Source: Gemmatimonadaceae bacterium (GTDB lineage: Bacteria; Gemmatimonadota; Gemmatimonadetes; Gemmatimonadales; Gemmatimonadaceae). From it: a DNA stretch of 64,000 nt. Below, piece by piece: positions 1 to 7,855 of this stretch. How positions within the stretch are numbered: the first letter of the stretch is position 1; each line of letters begins with the position of its first letter. The stretch covers positions 1,275,586 to 1,339,585 of the forward strand of contig JAHBVS010000001.1 in NCBI GenBank assembly GCA_019637445.1, in the 5' to 3' direction. The translations under genes were made by a program, and so were the position numbers. A model generated the notes under the pieces. That model was not told where the DNA came from. It did not search any database and worked only from the letters and a program-made list of their open reading frames with translations.

Positions 1-218
1 ACCTTGCAGACCCAGACGCGCCGATACCACAAGGTGGAGTCGGTCTGCAGCTCGCCGTCGACATACGAGGTGACGGTGTCCATCAGGCTGGCCTCAAGGC
101 CGCGTGGACTGAACTCGGCCGTGTCGACGGCAAGCGGTGCTTCAGTGCAAGCGGACGCGAGGAGCAGTGCTACGATTGGTACTGCCAGGTGCTGAGGACG
201 ACAGGACAGGGAGTACAT
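1..218 (-). CDS. Putative lipoprotein, N-terminal part only
   Basis: Leftward reading frame open from an ATG at 218-216 to the window edge, so only about 72 residues are visible. The N-terminus has a polar start, a hydrophobic stretch (LAVPIVALLLA) and a lipobox-like LASAC with Cys24, so it is probably exported and lipidated by the Lsp pathway. The remainder (rich in D, T, S; ending near LWYRRVWVCK) matches no family I recognise. It lies 133 bases downstream of the O-antigen-ligase-like gene and may belong to the same polysaccharide locus. Only the signal peptide is supported; function is unknown. Confidence 0.6.
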   Translation of the reverse strand, partial: MYSLSCRPQHLAVPIVALLLASACTEAPLAVDTAEFSPRGLEASLMDTVTSYVDGELQTDSTLWYRRVWVCK

Positions 219-351
219 CTGTTACTCCGGACCGGTGAGAGGTGGACGTGCAATTCCACCGGCCAACGCAAGACGCGAACCCGAAGAGATGAGTTTAGGC
301 GCCAAAGTCAACCCATTGCCGAGCAATAAGTTACAGCTCTGACTACGGTTC

Positions 352-1773
352 CTAGCCGTCCGTGTGTTGCGGAAACGCGACGGTGTCGACGCTTCGAACC
401 CTTCCGACTGCACCGGTTGGTGTCACCAGCTTCGAGGCCGACCTGCGCGACGCCGATCGGCGCTTGGCCGGGCTCCGAGTCACGCCCCACAGCGTGCGGT
501 TGAGGGTCCAGAACACCACGAGCCAGGCCTCGAACAGATTCGCATAGACGAGGTTGGTCAGCATCAGTGCGAGGAACCCAGCCTCGAGGGCGAGCGACAC
601 CTGGGGCAGGTCAAACAACCGATCGCCGCCACCTATTCGCCACTGTTCCACCGCAGCAGGCGAACGTAGTTGACGATTCTTCAGGAAGAAGTCGAGGTGG
701 ATCCACATGAACGCGCCGAATCCAACGGCACCGAACTCGGCAAGGACCTGCATGTACGAGTTGTGCAGGTTGTACCCGTAAAACATCGCGGGCACCGGAA
801 ACAGCTCGAACTGGCCCGGCGCGAAGAAGGAGGCAGCGAACGCGCCGACATTGCCCGCACCGACGCCGAATAGCCAGTGCTCCTTGAACACCAGGAACGC
901 GGCCGTCCAAAGTTCCCAGCGCTGCTTGCCGGTTCCTTCCGAGTTGCCCTCGCTGAACGACGAGGCGATCTCGTCATAGAAGGCGGCGCCGTCGAAAAAG
1001 AGCATGGCGCCAACGGACACGAGAACCGCGGCGCCCGCGATCACGCCAAGGGTGAGCAACTTCTTCGAGGACCTGAGCCAGATGGCCCCGACGACGATGA
1101 CAAGCGCGAGAAATGCACCGCGCGCCGCTGACGCGACGACGCCCAACACCGAAACCGCACTCAGGGCGAAGAGCAACATTCGATGCGAGCGCTTCTTCGC
1201 ACCCATGGCCAGCCAGTAGCAAATGCCGGCACCCTGGGCCGTCAGGGTTCCATAGCCGTCGAAGTTGCTCATCGAAGGATGCCACGGCACCAGGCCAGCC
1301 GCGGTTCCCCACATCTCCCACCAGAGAAACCGAAATCCGAACATCGCGACGATCGGCAACACAACGCTCGGCGTTCGGATGACGTCGGTCGTCGCGACGG
1401 ACAGGCCCCAGTACAGCAGTAGGATCTTGAGACAATCCACCACGAGGCCGATGTTCGGGGCCACCGGCAGCGCCAGTACGCCCACGACCAACCAAACGAG
1501 GTATGCTGGGAAGAGCACCCAGAGGCGCCCTGCCGCAACGTTCAGTGGGATGCGCGCCAAGAGCAGGATCAACAGCATGAAGTACACGACGGTCGCCAGT
1601 CGCCCGAACGCGGCACCGGCGAATGCAGCGACGAAGTAGTGCGGATCAAACAGCACCGTGAACCAGCCCAGGTAGACCAGCCACACGGGGGGTGTGATTC
1701 GCGCCTTGGGCCGACGCACCTTGGCGGCCCCCGAGGGACCGGTGGCATTGGCCGGCATCGTGGTGGAGACCAT
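352..1773 (-). CDS. O-antigen ligase / Wzy-like polysaccharide polymerase, membrane protein
   Basis: A 473-residue polytopic membrane protein with about ten to twelve hydrophobic segments. The diagnostic part is the Wzy/WaaL-type region: a periplasmic-loop segment with HWLFGVGAGNV followed by LHNSYMQVLAEFG near residue 340, typical of the O-antigen ligase family (PF04932) that joins or polymerises lipid-linked glycans on the periplasmic face. The C-terminus is a basic, Ser/Arg-rich cytoplasmic tail. It starts 1 base after the stop of the upstream deacetylase, so the two are probably cotranscribed. In XrtA-type loci a homologue of this family is routinely present. Whether it acts as ligase or polymerase cannot be decided from sequence. 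Confidence 0.85.
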   Translation of the reverse strand: MVSTTMPANATGPSGAAKVRRPKARITPPVWLVYLGWFTVLFDPHYFVAAFAGAAFGRLATVVYFMLLILLLARIPLNVAAGRLWVLFPAYLVWLVVGVLALPVAPNIGLVVDCLKILLLYWGLSVATTDVIRTPSVVLPIVAMFGFRFLWWEMWGTAAGLVPWHPSMSNFDGYGTLTAQGAGICYWLAMGAKKRSHRMLLFALSAVSVLGVVASAARGAFLALVIVVGAIWLRSSKKLLTLGVIAGAAVLVSVGAMLFFDGAAFYDEIASSFSEGNSEGTGKQRWELWTAAFLVFKEHWLFGVGAGNVGAFAASFFAPGQFELFPVPAMFYGYNLHNSYMQVLAEFGAVGFGAFMWIHLDFFLKNRQLRSPAAVEQWRIGGGDRLFDLPQVSLALEAGFLALMLTNLVYANLFEAWLVVFWTLNRTLWGVTRSPAKRRSASRRSASKLVTPTGAVGRVRSVDTVAFPQHTDG

Positions 1774-1774
1774 C

Positions 1775-2581
1775 TCAGCCTCCCGCTGCGACCGGGGCCG
1801 TCACCGCGTCAAGCAGTCGCCGTCTCCAACGCGCGTACCGCGATGGCCCGAGCGTGCTGCGCAGCGACCGGAGGACAAACTCCCGGGGGTGCTGCTTCCA
1901 GGCCAGCCGCGGATCCGCGAGCACGTACTGGCGGGCCGTGTCGGGATCCAAGTCCCCGCGCACCGTGCAGCGGCGCAGGAACCCCACTGACTCGCGGCCG
2001 TCAATGTTTACGCCCCAGCGCGATCCAACGGCGACACAGTAGCCGCACGCCCGAATCATCGCCCGCAGGGAACGTCGCGGCGCGTCACCACCTGGAAACG
2101 CAATCTCCGCCGTCTCTTGACGTAGCTCCCTGTCGAGCCGCTCGCGGGACAAAGCCAACTCATCCTGGAGGCGCTCGCGACCGAGCTCAGACAGGAACGG
2201 ATGGCTCTTTGAGTGCGACTGCACGGACATCCCCCAGTCCTTGATTTGTCGGAGCTGGTCCCAGTCCATGTATCCAGGGCGCCCGACCCAGTCTGTCACC
2301 ACGTAGACACTCGCTGTCATGCCGCGCTCGCGCAGGGCAGGCATTGCACGCTCGAACTGGCTTTGCGTGGCGTCGTCAAATGTGATGGCCACGCGCCGCG
2401 CGTCGACGACGGTCCGCGCCTCCGCAAGCGAGCACCCGCGGAATCCCAGTGACTGGATCGTGTCGAGCATGCGCTCGAACGCGGCCACCGGCACCGCAAA
2501 GCGCTCAGGACCTCCCCCAGAAGCGTTCGTGGCTGCGCGCACGTCGTGGTAGCACAGCGCGACCCAGTGGTCATTCCTCAC
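1775..2581 (-). CDS. Polysaccharide deacetylase (NodB homology domain)
   Basis: A 268-residue protein beginning at a GTG. It has the NodB motifs: ITFDDA near residue 68 (general base and metal-binding Asp) and HSKSHP near residue 123 (metal-binding His pair), followed by a FPGGD segment. Such CE4-family enzymes remove N- or O-acetyl groups from sugars. No signal peptide is obvious, so a cytoplasmic or lipid-linked substrate is possible. The GTG start overlaps a TGA in the preceding frame (GTGA), the arrangement of a translationally coupled gene, yet the upstream 200 bases hold only a broken frame; see the remnant at 2578-2780. Downstream it abuts the O-antigen-ligase-like gene. Confidence 0.8.
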   Translation of the reverse strand: MRNDHWVALCYHDVRAATNASGGGPERFAVPVAAFERMLDTIQSLGFRGCSLAEARTVVDARRVAITFDDATQSQFERAMPALRERGMTASVYVVTDWVGRPGYMDWDQLRQIKDWGMSVQSHSKSHPFLSELGRERLQDELALSRERLDRELRQETAEIAFPGGDAPRRSLRAMIRACGYCVAVGSRWGVNIDGRESVGFLRRCTVRGDLDPDTARQYVLADPRLAWKQHPREFVLRSLRSTLGPSRYARWRRRLLDAVTAPVAAGG

Positions 2582-2780
2582 GCGAGCGTCCGCTCCAGAT
2601 ACTCGTCCCGCAGGTTCTCAAAGGCAGTTGAAGTGCGGTACGAGACTGTCAATCCAGCGGACCAGCACGCTGCCCGCGCGCTGTGGGAGCACGGAAACCT
2701 CGACGGTCCGACGTTCCCGTGGCATCTCGTAACGAGCCCATCGCTGTGAATCAGGGTACTGCCGGGACTGGCGCCGCCAC
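2578..2780 (-). pseudogene. Possible frameshifted remnant of a gene upstream of the deacetylase
   Basis: On the minus strand the first part (about 2780-2625) reads coding-like in one frame, with a GC-rich third position (RTVEVSVLPQRAGSVLVRW), ending at a TGA at 2618. The last part reads coding-like in another frame (TAFENLRDEYLERTLA) and ends at a TGA that overlaps the GTG start of the deacetylase. This looks like the 3' end of a former operon gene broken by a frameshift, with its 5' portion lost. The segment is short and the family is not recognisable, so this is only a suggestion from frame composition and stop-start geometry. Confidence 0.3.
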
Positions 2781-4277
2781 TCAGGGCTCCCCGACGACGG
2801 AGCCATAGCCGCCGATGAAGCCTTCGTTGTCGCGAATGGCGATCCCGCCCTGATAGCCCCAGTCTCCCGCCTCCGGCCCGACGTCGTTCGCCCCCGCGTT
2901 GAATCCGTTGAGATTCGCCGGGTTGTTGAAGACCAGGTTGTTCGACGCACAGTATGCGGTCAGCGAAATCGCCGACGCGTTGACGAAGTCACCGCCGTTC
3001 GCCACCGGCGCCCCGGCGGCAGTCGAGATGCGAAGATCGAACTTGAAGGCCGTCGCGGAGACTGCATCGCGGGTCAGCAGGAACTCCAGCCGATACGTCA
3101 CGCCCTTGTCGAGATTCGGCCCGATGAAATTGTTGTTGGGGAAGGTGTCTCCCACGAACTGCACCCCGGGCCTCCACTTTCCTGCCGGCGCGTCGTTGAA
3201 GACGTTCCACGCCCAGTTGCAGCCACCGATGGCGTTCCCGTCCTGGTTGGGATGCGTATTGATGTCGGCGGTTCCGTCGGGGAGGACGATGCGCTGATAG
3301 AGCCGATAGGCCCGCGACTGCCCCAAGGCAGGCACGGGGAGCGTATCGACACGCAGGAAGTTGAACACCCCGTTGTTCCACGGGACCCTGAGGCACTTGA
3401 GCATCGTGGCCGGCATCCCCAGCCCAGTCGCTGAAACCACCTCAACGCCGGTTCCGTTCGAGCCACCAACAATCGGCCACTTCCCACCGTCGTTCTTCGA
3501 CGCGGTGGACGATCCAAGCGCCGCCGCAGCCCAATCGGATTGGAAGACCACGGCCGTTGGCACTCCTGACACCTCGACGGGGAAGCTCGCCGTCGCGGTG
3601 GCACTTGACGCCACCACCACCACAACCGGATTCGTCGCCCCACCGGTCAGCTGATAGCCAGCGGGTGCCGTGTAGGTGACCGAGTAGGTGCCAGGCGCGA
3701 CACTCGAGTCCACGGTGCCGGTTCCGGGAATCACGATTGCCAGCGGAGCTTGGCCACCAATGTCGGTCCGCAGGGCCTGCGCGCTACCGCCGCTGCCGAG
3801 ACCGCCTGCCAGGCCCGTCACCGTAACGCGAAGCGTCCCCGTCGCAGGCACGACATTGAATTGGACATCCGTGGTCTCACCCGCCACGACGACAACATCA
3901 ATCTCATTCAGCTGCCCCGGCGCCATGGTATAACCCGGCGGCGGCGCGTACACCACGTGATAGTTGCCAGCCTTGACCGAGGCCGAGCCCTCGGCGATCG
4001 CCGGGAGCACCAGATTGATCGGCGCGATGCCCTCTCCGGTGATGGTCGCGGAGCCCGCCGTGGCGAGACCGCCGCCGAGGCCGTTGATCATCACGCGAAC
4101 GACACCGGAGTTTGGCGCGCTTGGGTCGCTGCAGCCGAACATCGAAACGGCCACCAAGAGTCCGCTCGACGAGCGCACGAACTCCCGACGGCCGATTTGA
4201 CGCGGTCCGGCCACTAGGAACGCGTCGTGGGAGCCCGGGCCAGTGGACCCAGGTTCGTGACGCTTGCGATTCGACAT
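2781..4277 (-). CDS. Tat-exported lipoprotein with two Ig-like repeats and a C-terminal lectin/lyase-like domain
   Basis: Start taken at the ATG at 4277 (498 residues) because a very strong ribosome site (GGGAGGGAGG) sits just before it; an upstream in-frame ATG lacks one. A twin-arginine motif (GRREFVR, Arg30-Arg31) precedes a hydrophobic stretch and a lipobox-like MFGC (Cys49), suggesting Tat export and lipidation. Two tandem repeats of about 85 residues follow, each with a GxLxVTVxGLxGGL-like opening and a GxYxVxYxxPxGY core. A C-terminal region of about 250 residues resembles secreted polysaccharide-lyase/concanavalin-like jelly rolls (VFQSDW, RAYRLYQRIVL, GVTYRLEFLL). It is divergent from a second protein with a similar C-terminal architecture. 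A role in binding or cutting the glycan is inference. Confidence 0.65.
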   Translation of the reverse strand: MSNRKRHEPGSTGPGSHDAFLVAGPRQIGRREFVRSSSGLLVAVSMFGCSDPSAPNSGVVRVMINGLGGGLATAGSATITGEGIAPINLVLPAIAEGSASVKAGNYHVVYAPPPGYTMAPGQLNEIDVVVVAGETTDVQFNVVPATGTLRVTVTGLAGGLGSGGSAQALRTDIGGQAPLAIVIPGTGTVDSSVAPGTYSVTYTAPAGYQLTGGATNPVVVVVASSATATASFPVEVSGVPTAVVFQSDWAAAALGSSTASKNDGGKWPIVGGSNGTGVEVVSATGLGMPATMLKCLRVPWNNGVFNFLRVDTLPVPALGQSRAYRLYQRIVLPDGTADINTHPNQDGNAIGGCNWAWNVFNDAPAGKWRPGVQFVGDTFPNNNFIGPNLDKGVTYRLEFLLTRDAVSATAFKFDLRISTAAGAPVANGGDFVNASAISLTAYCASNNLVFNNPANLNGFNAGANDVGPEAGDWGYQGGIAIRDNEGFIGGYGSVVGEP

Positions 4278-4358
4278 GCCTCCCTCCCCCGCGACTGGCA
4301 CGAGCTAGTTGGTCTGTGGTTATCATATGCGCCGCCCCACCCTCCCACCAGAGCGGAA

Positions 4359-4372
4359 GTGACCTTTGTCAC
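4359..4372. promoter_or_regulatory. Inverted repeat GTGAC-N4-GTCAC between divergent secreted-protein genes
   Basis: A perfect 5-bp inverted repeat (GTGAC cttt GTCAC) lies near the middle of the 212-base gap between the leftward lipoprotein gene (start 4277) and the rightward one (start 4490). The symmetry and position suit an operator acting on both genes, but no cognate regulator is visible in the window. The rest of the gap shows no clear -35/-10 pair. Confidence 0.3.
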
Positions 4373-4489
4373 AGCGCGGGGGAAACCGCATTGACGCACC
4401 AACGCCCCTGTCGTAGCATCGGAGATGTACGCGACGCGATCGACGCGTCCCGCGAGGCGGGTGAGTGAATCCCGCGCCAGGAGCATCCG

Positions 4490-5677
4490 ATGACCCGACA
4501 TTTTCGCCTGGTATTTTCACTGCTGCTCGGTCCACTCGCCGCCGCGTGCGAGGCGGGGTCCGAGCCGGATGCGCAGGTGGCAACGGTGGTGGTGGAGCCG
4601 GGAAGTGCCACACTCAGCGTGGCTGGCGGCGTCGGCGAGACGCTGCCGCTCGCTGCCACCGCCCTTGATGCGGACGGTGGCGTCCTCACGGGGCGCGCCT
4701 TCGCCTGGAGCAGCGGCAACACCTCTGCTGCCACGGTGTCCTCCGCCGGCCTGGTCACGGCCGTGGCCGCGGGTTCGGCGACCATCAGTGCCTCGTCCGA
4801 GGGCCAGATGGGATCGTCGATCATCACCGTCGAGGAAGCGCCTGCCGCCGACTGGCTGTTTGCCGAGGACTTCGAGGACGACAACTGGGCCGCGCGTGGC
4901 TGGTACGACAACGGGGCCTTCACCACGAGCACCACGGTGTCGCACAACGGCTCGCGATCGCTCATGGCACAGATGAACGCCGGTGCGACAAACGCGCCCT
5001 GGGGCGCCGGGCGCGTCCTATTCACGCCGACCACGACGCTCTACATCAGCTTCTGGGTCCGCTACAGCGACAACTGGGTCGGGTCCGGGGGGACGTCCCA
5101 TCCACACGAGATCCTCATCCTCACGACGGAGAATGGCGCATTCAATGGGCCGGCGCGCACACGGCTCACCGTGTACGTGGAACACAACTACCAGAACGGC
5201 GGCTTCCCGACCCTGGCTTGGCAAGACGGCGAGAACATCGATGAAGGCCAGATTGGCGTGGACCTCACTGGGACGACACAGGTGCGTGCAGTCGCCGGCT
5301 GCAACGGAAACCCTGACGGCGTGGCAGCCTCCTGCTACACGGTCGGCCCGCAGCATTGGAACTGGAAGCAGCTGCGCACCGCGGCACCACGGTTCATGCC
5401 TTCGGCCGGCGCCGGCTACAAGGGCGACTGGCACCACGTCGAGGCATACTACGCCTTGAACACCCTTGTCGGTGGCATCCCGCAGAACGACGGCATCGCG
5501 CGCTACTGGTTTGACGGAGAGCTCGCGCTCGAGCGCACCGATCTCCAGTTCCGTACGGGACAGCATCCCAACATGCGGTTCAACCAGTTCATGATCTCGC
5601 CGTACATCGGGCCGGGATCACCCGTGACGCAGACCATCTGGTACGACGAGCTCCGGCTCGGCACTGCGCGTCCTTGA
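4490..5677 (+). CDS. Secreted lipoprotein with bacterial Ig-like (Big_2) domain and C-terminal jelly-roll domain
   Basis: A 395-residue protein with a signal peptide and lipobox (PLAAAC, Cys20), then a Big_2-like Ig domain at about residues 30-116. The domain shows a LxVGxxxxLxA-like pattern, then AFAWSSGN, AATVSSAGLVTAVAAGSATI. Residues 120-395 form a beta-rich domain with FAEDFEDDNW, ISFWVRYSDNW and a terminal IWYDELRLGT, which resembles polysaccharide-lyase or laminin-G-type sandwich folds. An AGGAGC ribosome site lies about 6 bases before the ATG. The neighbouring divergent gene has the same plan (Ig repeats plus sandwich domain), so the pair probably acts on the same surface glycan. No catalytic residues can be assigned. 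Confidence 0.65.
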   Translation: MTRHFRLVFSLLLGPLAAACEAGSEPDAQVATVVVEPGSATLSVAGGVGETLPLAATALDADGGVLTGRAFAWSSGNTSAATVSSAGLVTAVAAGSATISASSEGQMGSSIITVEEAPAADWLFAEDFEDDNWAARGWYDNGAFTTSTTVSHNGSRSLMAQMNAGATNAPWGAGRVLFTPTTTLYISFWVRYSDNWVGSGGTSHPHEILILTTENGAFNGPARTRLTVYVEHNYQNGGFPTLAWQDGENIDEGQIGVDLTGTTQVRAVAGCNGNPDGVAASCYTVGPQHWNWKQLRTAAPRFMPSAGAGYKGDWHHVEAYYALNTLVGGIPQNDGIARYWFDGELALERTDLQFRTGQHPNMRFNQFMISPYIGPGSPVTQTIWYDELRLGTARP

Positions 5678-5763
5678 GCGGAACGCGGCGCGGTCGGCAG
5701 CGTCGCCCGTTGGAGCACCATCGCCCGCAAGGCCGCGGGTGCTGCCAACGACTGCCTGCTCCG

Positions 5764-5793
5764 TTGACACTCGGGTGACGCCGCTCTTAACCT
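5764..5793 (+). promoter_or_regulatory. Candidate sigma-70 promoter before the LbH acyltransferase gene
   Basis: A consensus -35 box TTGACA (5764-5769) is followed after 18 bases by TAACCT (5788-5793), a fair -10. The acyltransferase ATG is at 5835, leaving a leader of about 35 bases. The gap downstream of 5677 otherwise shows no feature. Confidence 0.4.
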
Positions 5794-5834
5794 TACGGCC
5801 CGAGACACGGCTCCCCTCTCATCGGCGATAGAGC

Positions 5835-6461
5835 ATGGACTGGCGCACCGCAGTCTTGCGCGCGTGGGACCAACCCGGGCATGCAGTCACCGTAGCGCTC
5901 GCCTTGGCGCGCGGGATGTACTACCGCGTGAAATTCCGGCTGTTGCGTCGCCGCGTGATCATCGGGCGGCATTTCCGGGTGGTCGGACCACTCGACATCC
6001 GAGGGCCGGGGACGGTCATCTTCGGCGACTACTGTTCCGTCCTCTCGACGCGGCTGCATCCGACCACTCCCTACACCCACTCCAAGGACGCGGTCATTCG
6101 CTTCGGCGATCGCGTCCTCCTCACCCGGACGCGGCTTGGTTGCGACTCCCGCATCGAGGTCGGCGACCACGCCGGACTCGCCGAGTGCTGGATCATCGAC
6201 TCGGACTTCCACTCGCTCGCCAACACGGATGGGCCACGCTACAACTCGAAGGGCCGCTCGAAGGCGATCACCATCGGCCGCAACGCCTGGGTTGGTCAGG
6301 GAGCGATGGTGTTGAAGGGCGTCCGCATCGGCGACAACGCCGTGGTCGGTGCCGGCAGCGTCGTGGCGGCGAACGTTGACGCGAACGCCGTCGTGTTCGG
6401 CAATCCCGCTCGCGTGATCTGGCGGCTTCGCAGCAAGCCCGCGCAGCCGAAGGCGGACTGA
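5835..6461 (+). CDS. Left-handed beta-helix (hexapeptide repeat) acyltransferase
   Basis: A 208-residue protein of the LbH O-/N-acyltransferase superfamily. The hexapeptide pattern runs from about residue 40 to 195, for example RVVGPLDIRGPGTVIFGDYC, ITIGRNAWVGQGAMVLKGVRIGDNAVVGAGSVV. The ending VVFGNPARVI is typical of Wbb/Cap-type sugar O-acetyltransferases that use acetyl-CoA. A loop with SDFHS carries the probable catalytic His. It is monocistronic behind its own candidate promoter. In this locus it most likely acetylates a sugar or lipid-linked oligosaccharide in the cytoplasm; the acyl donor and acceptor cannot be read from sequence. Confidence 0.85.
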   Translation: MDWRTAVLRAWDQPGHAVTVALALARGMYYRVKFRLLRRRVIIGRHFRVVGPLDIRGPGTVIFGDYCSVLSTRLHPTTPYTHSKDAVIRFGDRVLLTRTRLGCDSRIEVGDHAGLAECWIIDSDFHSLANTDGPRYNSKGRSKAITIGRNAWVGQGAMVLKGVRIGDNAVVGAGSVVAANVDANAVVFGNPARVIWRLRSKPAQPKAD

Positions 6462-6564
6462 GCACCCGCGCCGTCTCCGCGCGGCGACGCGCGGTGGCGA
6501 TGCGGTGCGCCGCATGGCCATTGTCCAACATCAGACCGTTACGGATGAAGCAGAGTCTGCGTGC

Positions 6565-6591
6565 CAGATGCAGTCGGCAACGTGGCATCTG
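6565..6591. promoter_or_regulatory. Inverted repeat CAGATGC-N13-GCATCTG upstream of the dehydrogenase operon
   Basis: A perfect 7-bp inverted repeat with a 13-base spacer immediately upstream of the candidate promoter at 6595. The centre-to-centre spacing is about 20 bases, close to two helical turns, as expected for a dimeric regulator. No regulator gene is adjacent. Confidence 0.3.
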
Positions 6592-6594
6592 CGG

Positions 6595-6624
6595 TTGACG
6601 CCTTCGCGCGCCAACCGGTAAGCT
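6595..6624 (+). promoter_or_regulatory. Candidate promoter of the dehydrogenase-ligase-ACP-FemAB operon
   Basis: TTGACG (6595-6600) and TAAGCT (6619-6624) are separated by 18 bases. It lies about 55 bases before the ATG at 6678 and downstream of the possible earlier ATG at 6561, so it supports 6678 as the true start. Confidence 0.35.
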
Positions 6625-6677
6625 TCGGCGACGCGCGCGACACGAGGTCGCGCGCCCTCCATCTTCAGGCCGATTTG

Positions 6678-7835
6678 ATGGACCTCAGTCGCACGCAGGA
6701 GCAGGACCAGCTCTGCACGGACGTCATCGCGTTTGCGAAGCAGTCCCTGAACGATGACTTCGTCGCGCGCGAACGCGCCGGCACCTTCTCGCGCGAGCTC
6801 TGGCAGGAGTGCGCCCGCTTCGGCATCCAGGGGCTCCCCGTCCCCGAGGAGTTTGGCGGCGCCGGCCTCGATGTCCTCACGACGATGTTCGCGATGGAGT
6901 CCCTCGGCTACGCATGCCGGGACCAGGGGCTGCTCTTCTCGCTGCACGCGCATATGTGGGCGATCCAGTCGCCGATCCTCCGCTTCGGCACGCCCGAGCA
7001 GAAGCAGCGGTGGATGCGTCCGCTTGTCGACGGCACGCTGATCGGCGCGCACGCGATGAGCGAGCCGGAGAGCGGCACGGATGCGTTCGCGCTGCGCACG
7101 CGCGCCGAACGGCGTGGCGACCGCTACATCCTCAACGGCTCGAAGACCTTTGTCACCAACGCCCCGATCGGCGACCTGTTTCTCGTGTTTGCCACGGTGG
7201 ACCCCAAAAAGGGGATGTGGGGCATCTCCGGCTTCCTCGTCGAGCGAGGCACCAAGGGGCTCTCGCTCGGCAAGCCACTCGACAAGGCGGGCCTGACCAC
7301 CTCGCCGACCGGCGAGGTCTTCCTCGACGACTGCGAGGTACCTGCCGACTGCCTGCTTGGGCGCGTCGGGAGTGGGGCCCAGATCTTCAACCACTCGATG
7401 GCCTGGGAGCGCAGCTGCATCCTCGGCAGCCTGGTCGGTGCGATGCAGCACGAGCTGGAGACCTGCGTCGAATACGCCAAGACTCGCCAACAGTTCGGCA
7501 AGCCGATCGGCAACTTCCAACTCATCGCCGGCAAGCTCGCTGACATGAAGCTGCGCCTCGAGACGTCGCGGGCACTCTTGTATCGAGCCGCCTGGGCCCA
7601 CGGGACCGGCGAGCCGAGCGCCCTCGACGGTGCCCTGGCCAAGCTGCACATCAGCGAGGCCGCCGTGCAGTCGTCGCTGGATGCCATCCAGATCCACGGC
7701 GGCTACGGCTACATGCGCGAATACGAGATGGAACGACACTTGCGGGACAACCTCTCCGCGCGCCTCTACTCCGGCACCTCGGAGATCCAACGGCTGATCA
7801 TCGCGCGCCACCTGGGCCTCGAACCCCAGACCTGA
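6678..7835 (+). CDS. Acyl-CoA dehydrogenase-like flavoprotein, probably acting on a carrier-bound acyl or aminoacyl group
   Basis: A 385-residue ACAD-fold protein. N-terminal, middle (MSEPESGTDA) and C-terminal (RQQFGKPIGNFQ, IHGGYGY) FAD motifs are all present. At the usual catalytic position the motif is YSGTSEIQR, so the Glu found in short/medium-chain enzymes is Ser365. A Glu at position 244 (AWERSC) occupies the alternative LCAD/isovaleryl-CoA-type site. Prolyl-carrier oxidases (PigA/PltE/RedW) use that alternative position. It is followed immediately by a stand-alone adenylation enzyme and a carrier protein, the same trio that converts proline to pyrrole-2-carboxylate on a carrier. I infer oxidation of a carrier-tethered acyl or aminoacyl group; a plain acyl-CoA substrate remains possible. 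Confidence 0.8.
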   Translation: MDLSRTQEQDQLCTDVIAFAKQSLNDDFVARERAGTFSRELWQECARFGIQGLPVPEEFGGAGLDVLTTMFAMESLGYACRDQGLLFSLHAHMWAIQSPILRFGTPEQKQRWMRPLVDGTLIGAHAMSEPESGTDAFALRTRAERRGDRYILNGSKTFVTNAPIGDLFLVFATVDPKKGMWGISGFLVERGTKGLSLGKPLDKAGLTTSPTGEVFLDDCEVPADCLLGRVGSGAQIFNHSMAWERSCILGSLVGAMQHELETCVEYAKTRQQFGKPIGNFQLIAGKLADMKLRLETSRALLYRAAWAHGTGEPSALDGALAKLHISEAAVQSSLDAIQIHGGYGYMREYEMERHLRDNLSARLYSGTSEIQRLIIARHLGLEPQT

Positions 7836-7855
7836 CCTTCACTTCGGAGACCGGC

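Noticed and set aside
4296-4314. TGGCACG followed by a TTGG, resembling a sigma-54 promoter
   Set aside because: The TTG is 2 bases too far from the TGGCACG element and the invariant GC is missing.
2781-5677. The two secreted proteins as PEP-CTERM substrates of the locus
   Set aside because: Their C-termini (SVVGEP and RLGTARP) lack the VPEP motif, transmembrane helix and basic tail.
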